This document shows, piece after piece, positions 1 to 5,002 of a stretch of 5,002 bases of DNA. Origin of the DNA: Rickettsiales bacterium (GTDB lineage Bacteria; Pseudomonadota; Alphaproteobacteria; Rickettsiales; Anaplasmataceae); NCBI GenBank assembly GCA_031284675.1, contig JAITXQ010000013.1, positions 1 to 5,002 of the forward strand. The letters run 5' to 3'. The translations under genes and the position numbers were made by a program. Each line of letters opens with the position of its first letter. Position 1 is the first letter of the stretch. The notes beneath the pieces are model-generated. The model saw only the letters and a list, made by a program, of their open reading frames with translations. It ran no database searches and had not been told where the DNA came from.

Positions 1-87
1 TTCACACTAGATCTTAATGATTCTTTTGTACGATCAATTGTTCTATTATCAGGAGGAGATTTACATGCCGTTAACCACCTTCTATGA
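1..87 (+). CDS. C-terminal end of an unidentified protein (5' truncated by window edge)
   Basis: An open plus-strand frame runs from the first base to a TGA at 85-87, giving 28 residues beginning FTLDLNDSFVRS and ending GGDLHAVNHLL. The mix of hydrophobic and polar residues and the lack of any stop up to the edge suggest a real gene end rather than chance, but I do not recognise the family. It is convergent with ychF: only 17 bases separate its stop from the ychF stop, and I see no hairpin terminator in that gap. An internal AGGAGGAG at 51-58 resembles a ribosome binding site but is explained by the codons for Ser-Gly-Gly-Asp. The evidence is moderate because the piece is so short. Confidence 0.5.
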   Translation, partial: FTLDLNDSFVRSIVLLSGGDLHAVNHLL

Positions 88-104
88 TACTACTTGTGAT
101 ACTT

Positions 105-1199
105 TCAACACTTATGCACATTAAACCTAAAGTGCATTATATCGCCATCTTGCACGATATAATCTCTGCCTTCGAAGCGAATTTTGCCTGCGTCTTTGCA
201 AGCTGATTCGCTTCCATACTTTATGTAGTCTGCAAAGCTTATCGTTTCTGCTTTTATAAAGCCCTTTTCAAAATCAGTGTGAATTACACCTGCTGCCTTA
301 TCAGCTGTTGATCCTATTTTTACTGACCATGCACGTGCTTCTTTGGGGCCTACAGTAAAGAAAGTTATCATATTTAGCACTTCATACACAATACGCGCTA
401 CTCCATCAAGTCCTGATTCTTGTAAGCCAAATTCTGATAAAAAGCTCTGCTTTTCTTCTTCATTCTCAAGATTTGCAATATCTGCTTCAAGTTTTGCTGA
501 AATACAATAAAATTTACTTTTATTTTTCTTTGTCATTCTTTCCACCTTTTTAGACAGTTCATTGCCGGTTATAACATTTGTATCTTCAACATTGCAAACA
601 TACATAACAGGCTTTGTTGTCAGCAATTGAAACGATTTTATCTCATCTCCATCAATATCTCTCGCAGGTTTACCTGACTTTAAAGTAACTAAAACCTCCT
701 GCATCAAATCAAGTTGTCTCTTTAGCTCTTTATCACCTTGCTTTGCTTTCTTTTCCAATTGAGGTAGCCTTTTTTTTATGCTATCAATATCAGCTAGGAT
801 TAATTCCATTTCCACCACTTCAGCATCTGATATTGGATCTATTTCATTGTGTACATGGTTGATATCGTCATCTATAAAGCACCTAAGTAGATGAACGATA
901 GCATCAACTTCTCTGATATGGCTCAAAAATTTATTACCGAGCCCTTCTCCCTTACTTGCACCTTTTACAAGACCTGCAATATCCACAACTTCTAATTGGT
1001 TATAGATTGTCTTCTCTGAACCGGCAATTGCTGCGATTTGTTTCAAGCGCTGATCTCTTATTGAAACTTTGCCTACATTTGGCTCAATTGTGCAAAAAGG
1101 ATAATTTGCAGCTTCAGCTGCACTTGATTGTGTAAGGGCATTAAATAAGGTTGATTTTCCTATGTTTGGCAATCCAACTATGCCACAGTTAAAGCTCAT
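105..1199 (-). CDS. ychF: Redox-regulated ATPase YchF (OLA1/Obg-related P-loop NTPase)
   Basis: This is a 364-residue protein, the normal length for YchF, a universally conserved TRAFAC-class P-loop NTPase that associates with ribosomes and prefers ATP to GTP. The start MSFNCGIVGLPN matches the family's usual beginning, which supports the ATG at 1199. The Walker A/G1 loop GLPNIGKST is at residues 9-17 and the G3 motif DIAG at 73-76. The family's helical insert lies at about 125-180, with many Glu/Lys residues. The G4 position reads NVED (203-206), where the ATP-preferring members usually have N-x-x-E; here the fourth residue is Asp. A TGS domain fills about 279-362, ending in the typical DGDIMHFRFNV. 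The gene is transcribed away from OTU-A and has only a weak Shine-Dalgarno sequence (AAGTAG). It looks intact and is a housekeeping gene unrelated to its OTU neighbours. Confidence 0.97.
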   Translation of the reverse strand: MSFNCGIVGLPNIGKSTLFNALTQSSAAEAANYPFCTIEPNVGKVSIRDQRLKQIAAIAGSEKTIYNQLEVVDIAGLVKGASKGEGLGNKFLSHIREVDAIVHLLRCFIDDDINHVHNEIDPISDAEVVEMELILADIDSIKKRLPQLEKKAKQGDKELKRQLDLMQEVLVTLKSGKPARDIDGDEIKSFQLLTTKPVMYVCNVEDTNVITGNELSKKVERMTKKNKSKFYCISAKLEADIANLENEEEKQSFLSEFGLQESGLDGVARIVYEVLNMITFFTVGPKEARAWSVKIGSTADKAAGVIHTDFEKGFIKAETISFADYIKYGSESACKDAGKIRFEGRDYIVQDGDIMHFRFNVHKC

Positions 1200-1244
1200 A
1201 TTCGCTACTTAAAGCTATAATTATTGCATAATTTAAAAATTTCT

Positions 1245-1274
1245 GCTATACTTAATTAGTTAACTATTTATCAA
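1245..1274 (-). promoter_or_regulatory. ychF: Candidate ychF promoter
   Basis: On the minus strand a -35-like TTGATA (1274-1269) is followed after 18 bases by a -10-like TATAGC (1250-1245). This would start transcription about 38 bases before the ychF ATG. It lies back to back with the OTU-A upstream block in the 122-bp divergent intergenic region. In such AT-rich DNA similar hexamers arise by chance, so this is only a candidate. Confidence 0.3.
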
Positions 1275-1321
1275 TAATTTTGTTGGTATAGTGATATATA
1301 GCTTATATTAAGGTAAAAACT
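1260..1321 (+). promoter_or_regulatory. Upstream region of OTU-A with blocks conserved before OTU-B
   Basis: TTAACTAT (1260-1267) and ATATATAG followed by TTAT (1294-1306) recur in the same order and nearly the same spacing before OTU-B (2302-2309 and 2336-2347), pointing to a duplicated control region. Possible core promoter elements are TTGTTG (1280-1285) with TTATAT (1303-1308) at 17-bp spacing, or the conserved ATATATAG itself as the -10. AAGG at 1310-1313, eight bases before the ATG at 1322, is the likely ribosome binding site. The conservation is seen directly; promoter function is inferred. Confidence 0.45.
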
Positions 1322-2200
1322 ATGGCTACAGCTAAGGTAAGTGATTTTTACAATGTTGAGAGTGAAGTAACTTCTTTAAATAGTAATTCTTCCCCTGATA
1401 ATTTCTATATAGGGCAAGCAATTGGTAATGGAAGCTGCTTTTTTGACTCATTCAGACAGGGTCTAGAACAACAGAAGGGGATAGAAGTTACTGTCGAGCA
1501 GTTACGAGAAGACTGTAAAGAATTTGCGCAAAATAATCCGCCAGAATGGTTTATACTTTCTATTGCTAATAGCCATGATAATAATGGCCAGCGCCGTAAT
1601 GAAACCGTAGATACCTATACAGCGAATATTATGGATAACAACAAATGGGGTGATCCTGAAGTTGAAGGTAGAATACTTTGTGAAAAGTATGATGTGAAAT
1701 TACATGTTGCAGAGAGTAATCCATTGTACACTGTTAATAACCAACAAGATCAGTTCTTGCATCAATTAATAGACAATTCAGGTTCAAAAAGTGCAGGTGA
1801 GTATAATAAGGTAGATTATGATGATAATAGTGTTTTGCATGTAATAAACAAAGGCAAATCGCATTTTGAACCATTGCTTGATAGAAATAAAAGTTTAGCA
1901 AAACAAGAACAAGAAGACTTTCTATTAGCAAAAAAACTTCAGGTAGAAGAGATCTTGAAATATTGTAACATTTCAAAGGATAGCTCTATAGGAAAAGAGG
2001 TTGAAAAGACACTTGATGGGTTATTAGCAAAAAACACTAATAAAGAAATTGGTGATGTTATAGAACAGTGCGTTAGTGATGTAGCGCAGCGCATAAAGCG
2101 CTCTGAAGAGCAAAATCCTTCAAATCCACCAAGGTGTGGTATGGAAGAAACAAGGACAGAAAAAACATTTCATCAACAACCACAACTTGTAAAATTTTGA
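1322..2200 (+). CDS. OTU-like cysteine protease (putative deubiquitinase effector), paralogue A
   Basis: This 292-residue protein has an OTU-type core. The nucleophile motif IGNGSCFFDSF places the candidate catalytic Cys at residue 39; the usual motif is D-G-N-C, so Asp is replaced by Asn36. The central WGDPEVEGRIL segment (109-119) matches the conserved OTU region that normally reads W-G-x-x-x-E-L. The candidate catalytic His181 lies in HFEPLL, like the family's H-[YWF]-x ending. Residues 199-210 form one helix DFLLAKKLQVEE resembling a ubiquitin-interacting motif. There is no signal peptide or membrane segment. The tail ends RCGMEE, HQQ, LVKF. OTU enzymes cleave ubiquitin linkages; in an intracellular bacterium the target would be host ubiquitin, so secretion (for example by a type IV system) is inferred. 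The core is about 78% identical to OTU-B by hand count (27-131 against 104-208). The gene has its own terminator and is probably monocistronic. Confidence 0.85.
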   Translation: MATAKVSDFYNVESEVTSLNSNSSPDNFYIGQAIGNGSCFFDSFRQGLEQQKGIEVTVEQLREDCKEFAQNNPPEWFILSIANSHDNNGQRRNETVDTYTANIMDNNKWGDPEVEGRILCEKYDVKLHVAESNPLYTVNNQQDQFLHQLIDNSGSKSAGEYNKVDYDDNSVLHVINKGKSHFEPLLDRNKSLAKQEQEDFLLAKKLQVEEILKYCNISKDSSIGKEVEKTLDGLLAKNTNKEIGDVIEQCVSDVAQRIKRSEEQNPSNPPRCGMEETRTEKTFHQQPQLVKF

Positions 2201-2201
2201 T

Positions 2202-2231
2202 AGCCCTATATATTTTTATATAGGGCTTTTT
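2202..2231 (+). terminator. Rho-independent terminator of OTU-A
   Basis: A perfect 11-bp stem, AGCCCTATATA (2202-2212) with TATATAGGGCT (2217-2227), encloses a TTTT loop and runs into TTTTT (2227-2231). It begins one base after the OTU-A stop codon. The minus-strand side has no T-run, so it acts only on plus-strand transcripts. A near-identical hairpin follows OTU-B. Confidence 0.92.
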
Positions 2232-2301
2232 GCAAAAACGCTCGCATTTTTCAGAATATAAGCTAAACAATATGTAAGTGAAGAACTTTCGCTGTACCCA
2301 A

Positions 2302-2366
2302 TTAACTATCTATAAATAACCTTACCACATAATTAATATATAGTTTATTTATTGAGGTAAGAAATT
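2302..2366 (+). promoter_or_regulatory. Upstream region of OTU-B, duplicated from OTU-A
   Basis: It carries TTAACTAT (2302-2309) and ATATATAG (2336-2343) at positions equivalent to those before OTU-A. A better Shine-Dalgarno, GAGG (2354-2357), sits nine bases before the ATG at 2367. The stretch from the OTU-A terminator to 2301 holds no gene that I can support. Promoter function is inferred from conservation between the two copies. Confidence 0.45.
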
Positions 2367-3461
2367 ATGACTGAAAAACAACAACTATTGAGTGATTTAC
2401 ATGATATTGAAGTCGATACAATTAAAAAAGAAAAAAACTTTGATTTCAGAACTGCTTTGATATCACTTTTCAAAGCTTTATACAAGTTATTTGAAAGTAA
2501 GCAGGATGTTTCCAAAAAAGACTTAGCTAATGCAGCAGAAAAAGAGAGCAAAAGATTAGGATTAGAAGGTAGATACAATTGGAATGAGATTTTCAGCTCA
2601 GAAGAAAAAGTTGTTCAAAGTGTGAAGAAACAAAACAATATAGAACAGAAATTAAACGGAGATCCATACCCTAATAATTTCTATGTAGGAAAAGCAATTA
2701 GTAATGGAAGCTGTTTTTTTGACTCGTTCAGGAAAGGTCTGGAACAGCAGAAGGAAATAAAAGTTACTGCTCAGCAGCTGCGTATGGACTGTAAAAGATT
2801 TGCGCAAAACAATCCGCCAGAATGGTTTAAGAGTGCTATTGCTCATAGCTATGATAACAATGGCCAGCACCGCAATGAAACCGTAGATGCTTATACAGCA
2901 AACATTATGGATAATAGTAGATGGGGTGATCCTGAAGTTGAGGGTAGAATACTTTGTGAAAAGTATGGCTTGAAGTTACATATTATTGAAAAATATAGTG
3001 TAGAAGGGCAAGAAATATGGACTAATCAAATTGTAGATGAGTCAAAGTCTGAATCTGTAAATGAGATAAACTACAATGAAGTCAATATAATACGCATAAT
3101 AAATAGGGGCGCATTGCACTTTGAGCCGTTGCTTGATAGGAATAAAAATTTAGCAAAACAAACACAAGAGGATCTCTTACTTGCAAGGCAACTTCAAGAA
3201 GAAGAAGACCTTCTGTATACAAAGCAGCTTCAAGAAAGAAAAGACTATTTGTTGGCAATGAAGTTTCAAGAACAAGAGTACAGTTATGCAAGAGTGCAAA
3301 CTTCTCAAGAACAGTCAGATAGGTTATTAGCAGCAAGACTTCAAAAAGAAGAGCTTACAAAACATCGTCAAGGACAAGAGTTTTTTAGTTCAAGATGCGG
3401 TATGGAAGAACCAAAGGTGGAAGCACCTCATCAACAAAAAATACCACCGCTTGTAAAATAA
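2367..3461 (+). CDS. OTU-like cysteine protease with ubiquitin-motif-like repeat tail, paralogue B
   Basis: This 364-residue protein has four parts. Residues 1-100 are a charged, largely helical extension absent from OTU-A, with a hydrophobic patch LISLFKALYKLF at 31-42 too short and too charged to be a clear membrane span. Residues 104-256 are the OTU core: candidate nucleophile Cys116 in SNGSCFFDSF, WGDPEVEGRIL at 186-196 and candidate His251 in HFEPLL. Residues 269-329 are repeats of D-x-L-L-A-x-x-L-Q-x-E-E on a 12-residue period, resembling ubiquitin-interacting MIU/UIM helices. The tail (343-364) has RCGMEE, HQQ and LVK, shared with OTU-A. The segment between core and His (209-245) differs strongly from OTU-A. 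The ATG at 2367 has a good ribosome binding site. The protein is probably a secreted host-directed deubiquitinase or ubiquitin binder; activity and secretion are inferred. It appears intact and monocistronic. Confidence 0.87.
   Translation: MTEKQQLLSDLHDIEVDTIKKEKNFDFRTALISLFKALYKLFESKQDVSKKDLANAAEKESKRLGLEGRYNWNEIFSSEEKVVQSVKKQNNIEQKLNGDPYPNNFYVGKAISNGSCFFDSFRKGLEQQKEIKVTAQQLRMDCKRFAQNNPPEWFKSAIAHSYDNNGQHRNETVDAYTANIMDNSRWGDPEVEGRILCEKYGLKLHIIEKYSVEGQEIWTNQIVDESKSESVNEINYNEVNIIRIINRGALHFEPLLDRNKNLAKQTQEDLLLARQLQEEEDLLYTKQLQERKDYLLAMKFQEQEYSYARVQTSQEQSDRLLAARLQKEELTKHRQGQEFFSSRCGMEEPKVEAPHQQKIPPLVK
3171..3353 (+). repeat. In-frame 36-bp repeat array encoding ubiquitin-motif-like helices
   Basis: Units at 3171-3206, 3207-3242, 3243-3278 and 3318-3353 each encode 12 residues starting with Asp: DLLLARQLQEEE, DLLYTKQLQERK, DYLLAMKFQEQE and DRLLAARLQKEE. 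The 39 bases between (3279-3317) encode a degenerate unit (YSYARVQTSQEQS). CTTCAAGAA or a close variant recurs at the same place in the clear units. OTU-A has only one such unit (its residues 199-210), so the array probably grew by slippage or unequal exchange in OTU-B. Confidence 0.85.
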
Positions 3462-3469
3462 ATCTTGAT

Positions 3470-3499
3470 AGCCCTGTATATTTTTATATAGGGCTCTTT
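3470..3499 (+). terminator. Rho-independent terminator of OTU-B
   Basis: The stem AGCCCTGTATA (3470-3480) pairs with TATATAGGGCT (3485-3495) around a TTTT loop, with one G-U wobble. It is the duplicate of the OTU-A terminator. The T-tract is broken (CTCTTTG), so it may be leakier than the OTU-A copy and allow some read-through into cca, which starts 44 bases after the tract. Confidence 0.82.
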
Positions 3500-3511
3500 G
3501 CAAGCATTTCA

Positions 3512-3517
3512 TATAAT
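3512..3517 (+). promoter_or_regulatory. cca: Candidate -10 element for cca
   Basis: A perfect TATAAT lies 26 bases before the cca ATG, downstream of the OTU-B terminator. No good -35 hexamer is present at 16-18 bp upstream, where the terminator stem sits. The position fits a cca promoter but the evidence is limited to this hexamer. Confidence 0.4.
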
Positions 3518-3543
3518 ATGAACTGCAGTAAGTACTAACCTAA

Positions 3544-4716
3544 ATGCAAGTTGACCGTGAAACTAGTTTAATAATTGATGCCATAGAGGAATCTGGTGGT
3601 GAGGCAAGGCTTGTCGGCGGGTGTGTAAGAGATTCAATTTTGCAGCATGATGTCCACGACATTGATTTAGCTACCAATCTACTGCCTGATCAAGTAATTG
3701 AAGCATTAAAACTCCATAACATAAAGACTATTCCAACTGGCTTAAAACATGGAACTATCACTGCGATTTTAGATCAAAGATCTTTTGAAATTACAACACT
3801 AAGGCATGATGTTAAATGTGACGGTAGGCATGCGAAAGTGGAATTTACCAATAATTGGCAAGCTGATGCTTCAAGACGAGACTTTACATTTAACGCTCTA
3901 TACGCAGATAAGCACGGCCATATATACGACTACTTTGGTGGTACTCAGGACTTAAAAGCGCGAAGGTTAAACTTTATAGGCAGTGCTGAAGATAGAATTA
4001 AAGAAGACTATTTACGTATTTTAAGAGCGTTTCGTTTTCATACAAAAATATGCGTCGGAGATTTGAGTGATGAAATATTGAACATATGCAAAAAACATTC
4101 ACATATGATCCAAAACCTCTCTGGCGAAAGAATAAGAAATGAAATATTTAAATTACTAGAGTGCGATAATCCTGCTCCAACGCTTAAGAGCATGCAAGAA
4201 TCTGATGTTTTGCAAAAAATTATTCCAAAAGAAGTAAAATGTGAAATCTTGTCCTCTGCACTTCTTTTCGGCACTGATGCGCTAGTAAAATTAGCGTTAA
4301 TTCTTAGAACTGTTGAAAATGACAGGCTAAGTCTCGGAAAATACGTAAGCAAGTTTTTACGTCTTTCAAATAAGCAAAAGAAAAAGCTGTTATTTTTACT
4401 ATCCAATAATATCAAAACAGAGCTTTCAGGAAAAGAGCAAAAAAAGTACATATCTTTATTTGGTAGAGAACTATATTGTGATTTAATAAAAATTTGTGGT
4501 GTTGAGTCTGGAGAAAATGTTGATAAATACATTTCATTTGCTAAGACGTTCGATATTCCAAAATTTCCTTTATCTGGTAATGATTTGATAAATATCGGTT
4601 GCCAGCCAGGAAAAAGTTTAGGTAGAAACTTGGAGTTGCTAAAACAACATTGGGAAGATAGCTCCTACACTTTAACGAAAGATGAATTGATACTCTATGT
4701 TAAAAATCTACTTTAA
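3544..4716 (+). CDS. cca: CCA tRNA nucleotidyltransferase (class II, poly(A) polymerase family)
   Basis: This 390-residue enzyme would add or repair the 3'-CCA end of tRNAs in the cytoplasm using CTP and ATP. Class II signatures occur in order. LVGGCVRD is at about 23-30, followed by the metal-binding DIDLAT. EITTLRHDV is the segment typical of CCA-adding enzymes rather than bacterial poly(A) polymerase. RRDFTFNALY is the nucleotide-binding motif near 116-125, and EDYLRILRAFRF is the conserved helix near 155-166. The remaining C-terminal part is helical and less conserved, as usual for tRNA-binding regions. The start at 3544 is fixed upstream by an in-frame TAA at 3541-3543, and the ribosome binding site is weak. 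The TAA stop (4714-4716) overlaps by two bases the stop of a minus-strand reading frame. The gene looks intact. A separate poly(A) polymerase role cannot be excluded from sequence alone. Confidence 0.94.
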   Translation: MQVDRETSLIIDAIEESGGEARLVGGCVRDSILQHDVHDIDLATNLLPDQVIEALKLHNIKTIPTGLKHGTITAILDQRSFEITTLRHDVKCDGRHAKVEFTNNWQADASRRDFTFNALYADKHGHIYDYFGGTQDLKARRLNFIGSAEDRIKEDYLRILRAFRFHTKICVGDLSDEILNICKKHSHMIQNLSGERIRNEIFKLLECDNPAPTLKSMQESDVLQKIIPKEVKCEILSSALLFGTDALVKLALILRTVENDRLSLGKYVSKFLRLSNKQKKKLLFLLSNNIKTELSGKEQKKYISLFGRELYCDLIKICGVESGENVDKYISFAKTFDIPKFPLSGNDLINIGCQPGKSLGRNLELLKQHWEDSSYTLTKDELILYVKNLL

Positions 4717-4859
4717 CTGCCTGCTTTTCTACCATTTAATGAATACATGCTTGCAGTACTGCTAGTACGAGTCATAGAGGAATTAGGTACGTCATTATTT
4801 AGTTCTTTAACTTTCTTTAAAAAATTTTCCATTCTAGCTTCTACCAACTTTTCCACAAC
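4713..4859 (-). pseudogene. C-terminal remnant of an unidentified gene, apparently cut by an IS element
   Basis: Reading the minus strand down from 4859 gives 48 codons ending in TAA at 4715-4713. They begin VVEKLVEARMENFLKK, which looks like an amphipathic helix, and end in a Ser/Thr-rich tail finishing SMYSLNGRKAGS. Upstream the frame hits a stop at 4868-4866, inside the sequence I assign to the IS3-family left end. The simplest reading is that the IS inserted into the 3' part of a longer minus-strand gene. An internal ATG at 4832 could start a 39-residue protein, but no convincing ribosome binding site precedes it. The stop overlaps that of cca, a compact convergent arrangement typical of a genuine gene end. 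The family is not recognised; whether the rest of the gene survives beyond the IS cannot be seen. Confidence 0.55.
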
Positions 4860-4860
4860 T

Positions 4861-5002
4861 TGACTTTACCCAGAGAAAGTAGAGAGAAAGTTAAAACGTT
4901 TTTTCAAAGAGGTGTAATATGACAAATAGAAGAGAATACACAGCAGAATTTAAATTAGAAGCTGTTAAGCTGGTTAAAGAAACAGGTCAAGCAAGTACAA
5001 AA
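4861..5002 (+). mobile_element. Left end of an IS3-family insertion sequence (truncated by window edge)
   Basis: The element probably begins at TGACTTTACCC (4861-4871); IS3-family ends typically begin with TG and this type of short inverted-repeat tip. The first OrfA codon follows 58 bases in. AGAGAAAGT occurs twice in the leader (4872-4880 and 4883-4891). The bases just before 4861 (such as CAACT) would be the target duplication, which for this family is usually 3-5 bp. The exact boundary is inferred, since the right end is outside the window. Confidence 0.65.
4919..5002 (+). CDS. IS3-family transposase OrfA, N-terminus (3' truncated by window edge)
   Basis: Twenty-eight codons from the ATG at 4919 remain open to the window edge, beginning MTNRREYTAEFKLEAVKLV. 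The Y-T-x-E-F-K-x-E-A-V-x-L-V pattern is the start of the helix-turn-helix (HTH_Tnp_1, transposase_8) DNA-binding domain of IS3-family OrfA proteins. A good Shine-Dalgarno AGAGG (4908-4912) sits six bases before the ATG. In this family OrfA binds the IS ends, and an OrfAB fusion made by programmed frameshifting carries the DDE catalytic domain; those parts would lie beyond the window. Whether the copy is intact cannot be judged. Confidence 0.85.
   Translation, partial: MTNRREYTAEFKLEAVKLVKETGQASTK

Larger units (their letters stand above)
1260..2235 (+). repeat. Diverged tandem duplication, copy 1 (control region, OTU-A, terminator)
   Basis: Copy 1 of a diverged direct duplication whose second copy is at about 2302-3503. 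Similarity can be followed by eye through the upstream blocks, the catalytic core (for example CCCTGATAATTTCTAT against CCCTAATAATTTCTAT), the 3' end of the genes and the terminator hairpin, up to a shared TTTGCAA. The copies differ by an additional 77-codon N-terminal stretch and an expanded repeat array in copy 2. Boundaries are approximate. Confidence 0.75.
2302..3503 (+). repeat. Diverged tandem duplication, copy 2 (control region, OTU-B, terminator)
   Basis: Copy 2 of the duplicated transcription unit (copy 1 at about 1260-2235), in the same orientation with roughly 66 bases between the copies. It is longer than copy 1 mainly because of the extra 5' coding region and the expanded 36-bp repeats near the 3' end. 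Silent and replacement differences are spread throughout, so the duplication is not recent. Confidence 0.75.

Noticed and set aside
51..124. AGGAGGAG followed by ATG at 65 and a 19-codon frame to TAA at 122-124, looking like a small gene with a strong ribosome binding site.
   Set aside because: The purine run is explained as Ser-Gly-Gly-Asp codons of the upstream partial gene. The frame is very short, overlaps both that gene end and the ychF stop, and encodes an unremarkable peptide.
1258..1265. Palindrome AGTTAACT in the divergent ychF/OTU-A region as a possible operator.
   Set aside because: Only TTAACTAT is conserved before OTU-B, where the palindrome is lost (ATTAACTA), so a dimeric operator is not supported.
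1734..1976. 80-codon minus-strand frame inside OTU-A, with similar antisense frames at 2073-2270, 2652-2870 and 3082-3336.
   Set aside because: They lie wholly or largely antisense to well-supported OTU coding sequence, have compositions expected from reversed AT-rich codons, and lack recognisable motifs or ribosome binding sites.
2321..2361. CTTACC (2321-2326) complementary to GGTAAG over the OTU-B ribosome binding site (2356-2361), suggesting a translation-blocking hairpin.
   Set aside because: Only six base pairs across a 29-base AT-rich loop, and the complement is not present before OTU-A, so there is no support from the paralogue.
4038..4532. 164-codon minus-strand frame inside cca.
   Set aside because: It is antisense to an intact, motif-verified cca gene. 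Its Phe/Leu/Ser-rich product is typical of a shadow frame.
4753..4762. Palindrome GCAGTACTGC.
   Set aside because: It lies within the Ser/Thr-rich codons of the minus-strand remnant, is short, and is not associated with a T-run or promoter.

Overview
The window looks like the chromosome of an obligate intracellular alphaproteobacterium of the Rickettsiales, most probably a Wolbachia. The DNA is AT-rich, the housekeeping genes ychF and cca read as alphaproteobacterial, two eukaryotic-type OTU deubiquitinase-like proteins sit between them, and an IS3-family element begins at the right edge. The genus is inferred from overall character; no database search was run.

Layout from left to right. Bases 1-87 hold the last 28 codons of an unidentified plus-strand gene. 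It converges on ychF (minus strand, 105-1199), the translation-associated P-loop ATPase. A 122-bp intergenic region (1200-1321) carries divergent promoter sequences. Next come two tandem paralogues on the plus strand, here called OTU-A (1322-2200, 292 aa) and OTU-B (2367-3461, 364 aa). Each has its own similar upstream block and its own near-identical rho-independent terminator, so a complete transcription unit has been duplicated. The class II CCA-adding enzyme (3544-4716) follows. Its stop codon overlaps the stop of a minus-strand reading frame whose 48-codon end runs back to 4859. There it is cut off by what appears to be the left end of an IS3-family insertion sequence, which has a tip starting TGAC at 4861 and OrfA starting at 4919. 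The IS runs off the window.

ychF and cca are ordinary core genes. The accessory interest lies in the OTU pair. Both proteins share a strongly conserved catalytic core with an NGSC nucleophile motif, followed by a conserved HFEPLL histidine segment and then a helical tail. In OTU-A the tail has one copy of a D-x-L-L-A-x-x-L-Q-x-E-E helix resembling eukaryotic ubiquitin-interacting (MIU/UIM-type) motifs. In OTU-B the motif has expanded into an array of about five units on a 12-residue period. Both proteins end in a similar short tail (RCGMEE, then HQQ, then LVK). Bacteria have no ubiquitin, so these are best read as host-directed effectors, with duplication followed by divergence in the ubiquitin-binding tail, the N-terminus and the loop region before the histidine. 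Activity, secretion and substrate are inference.
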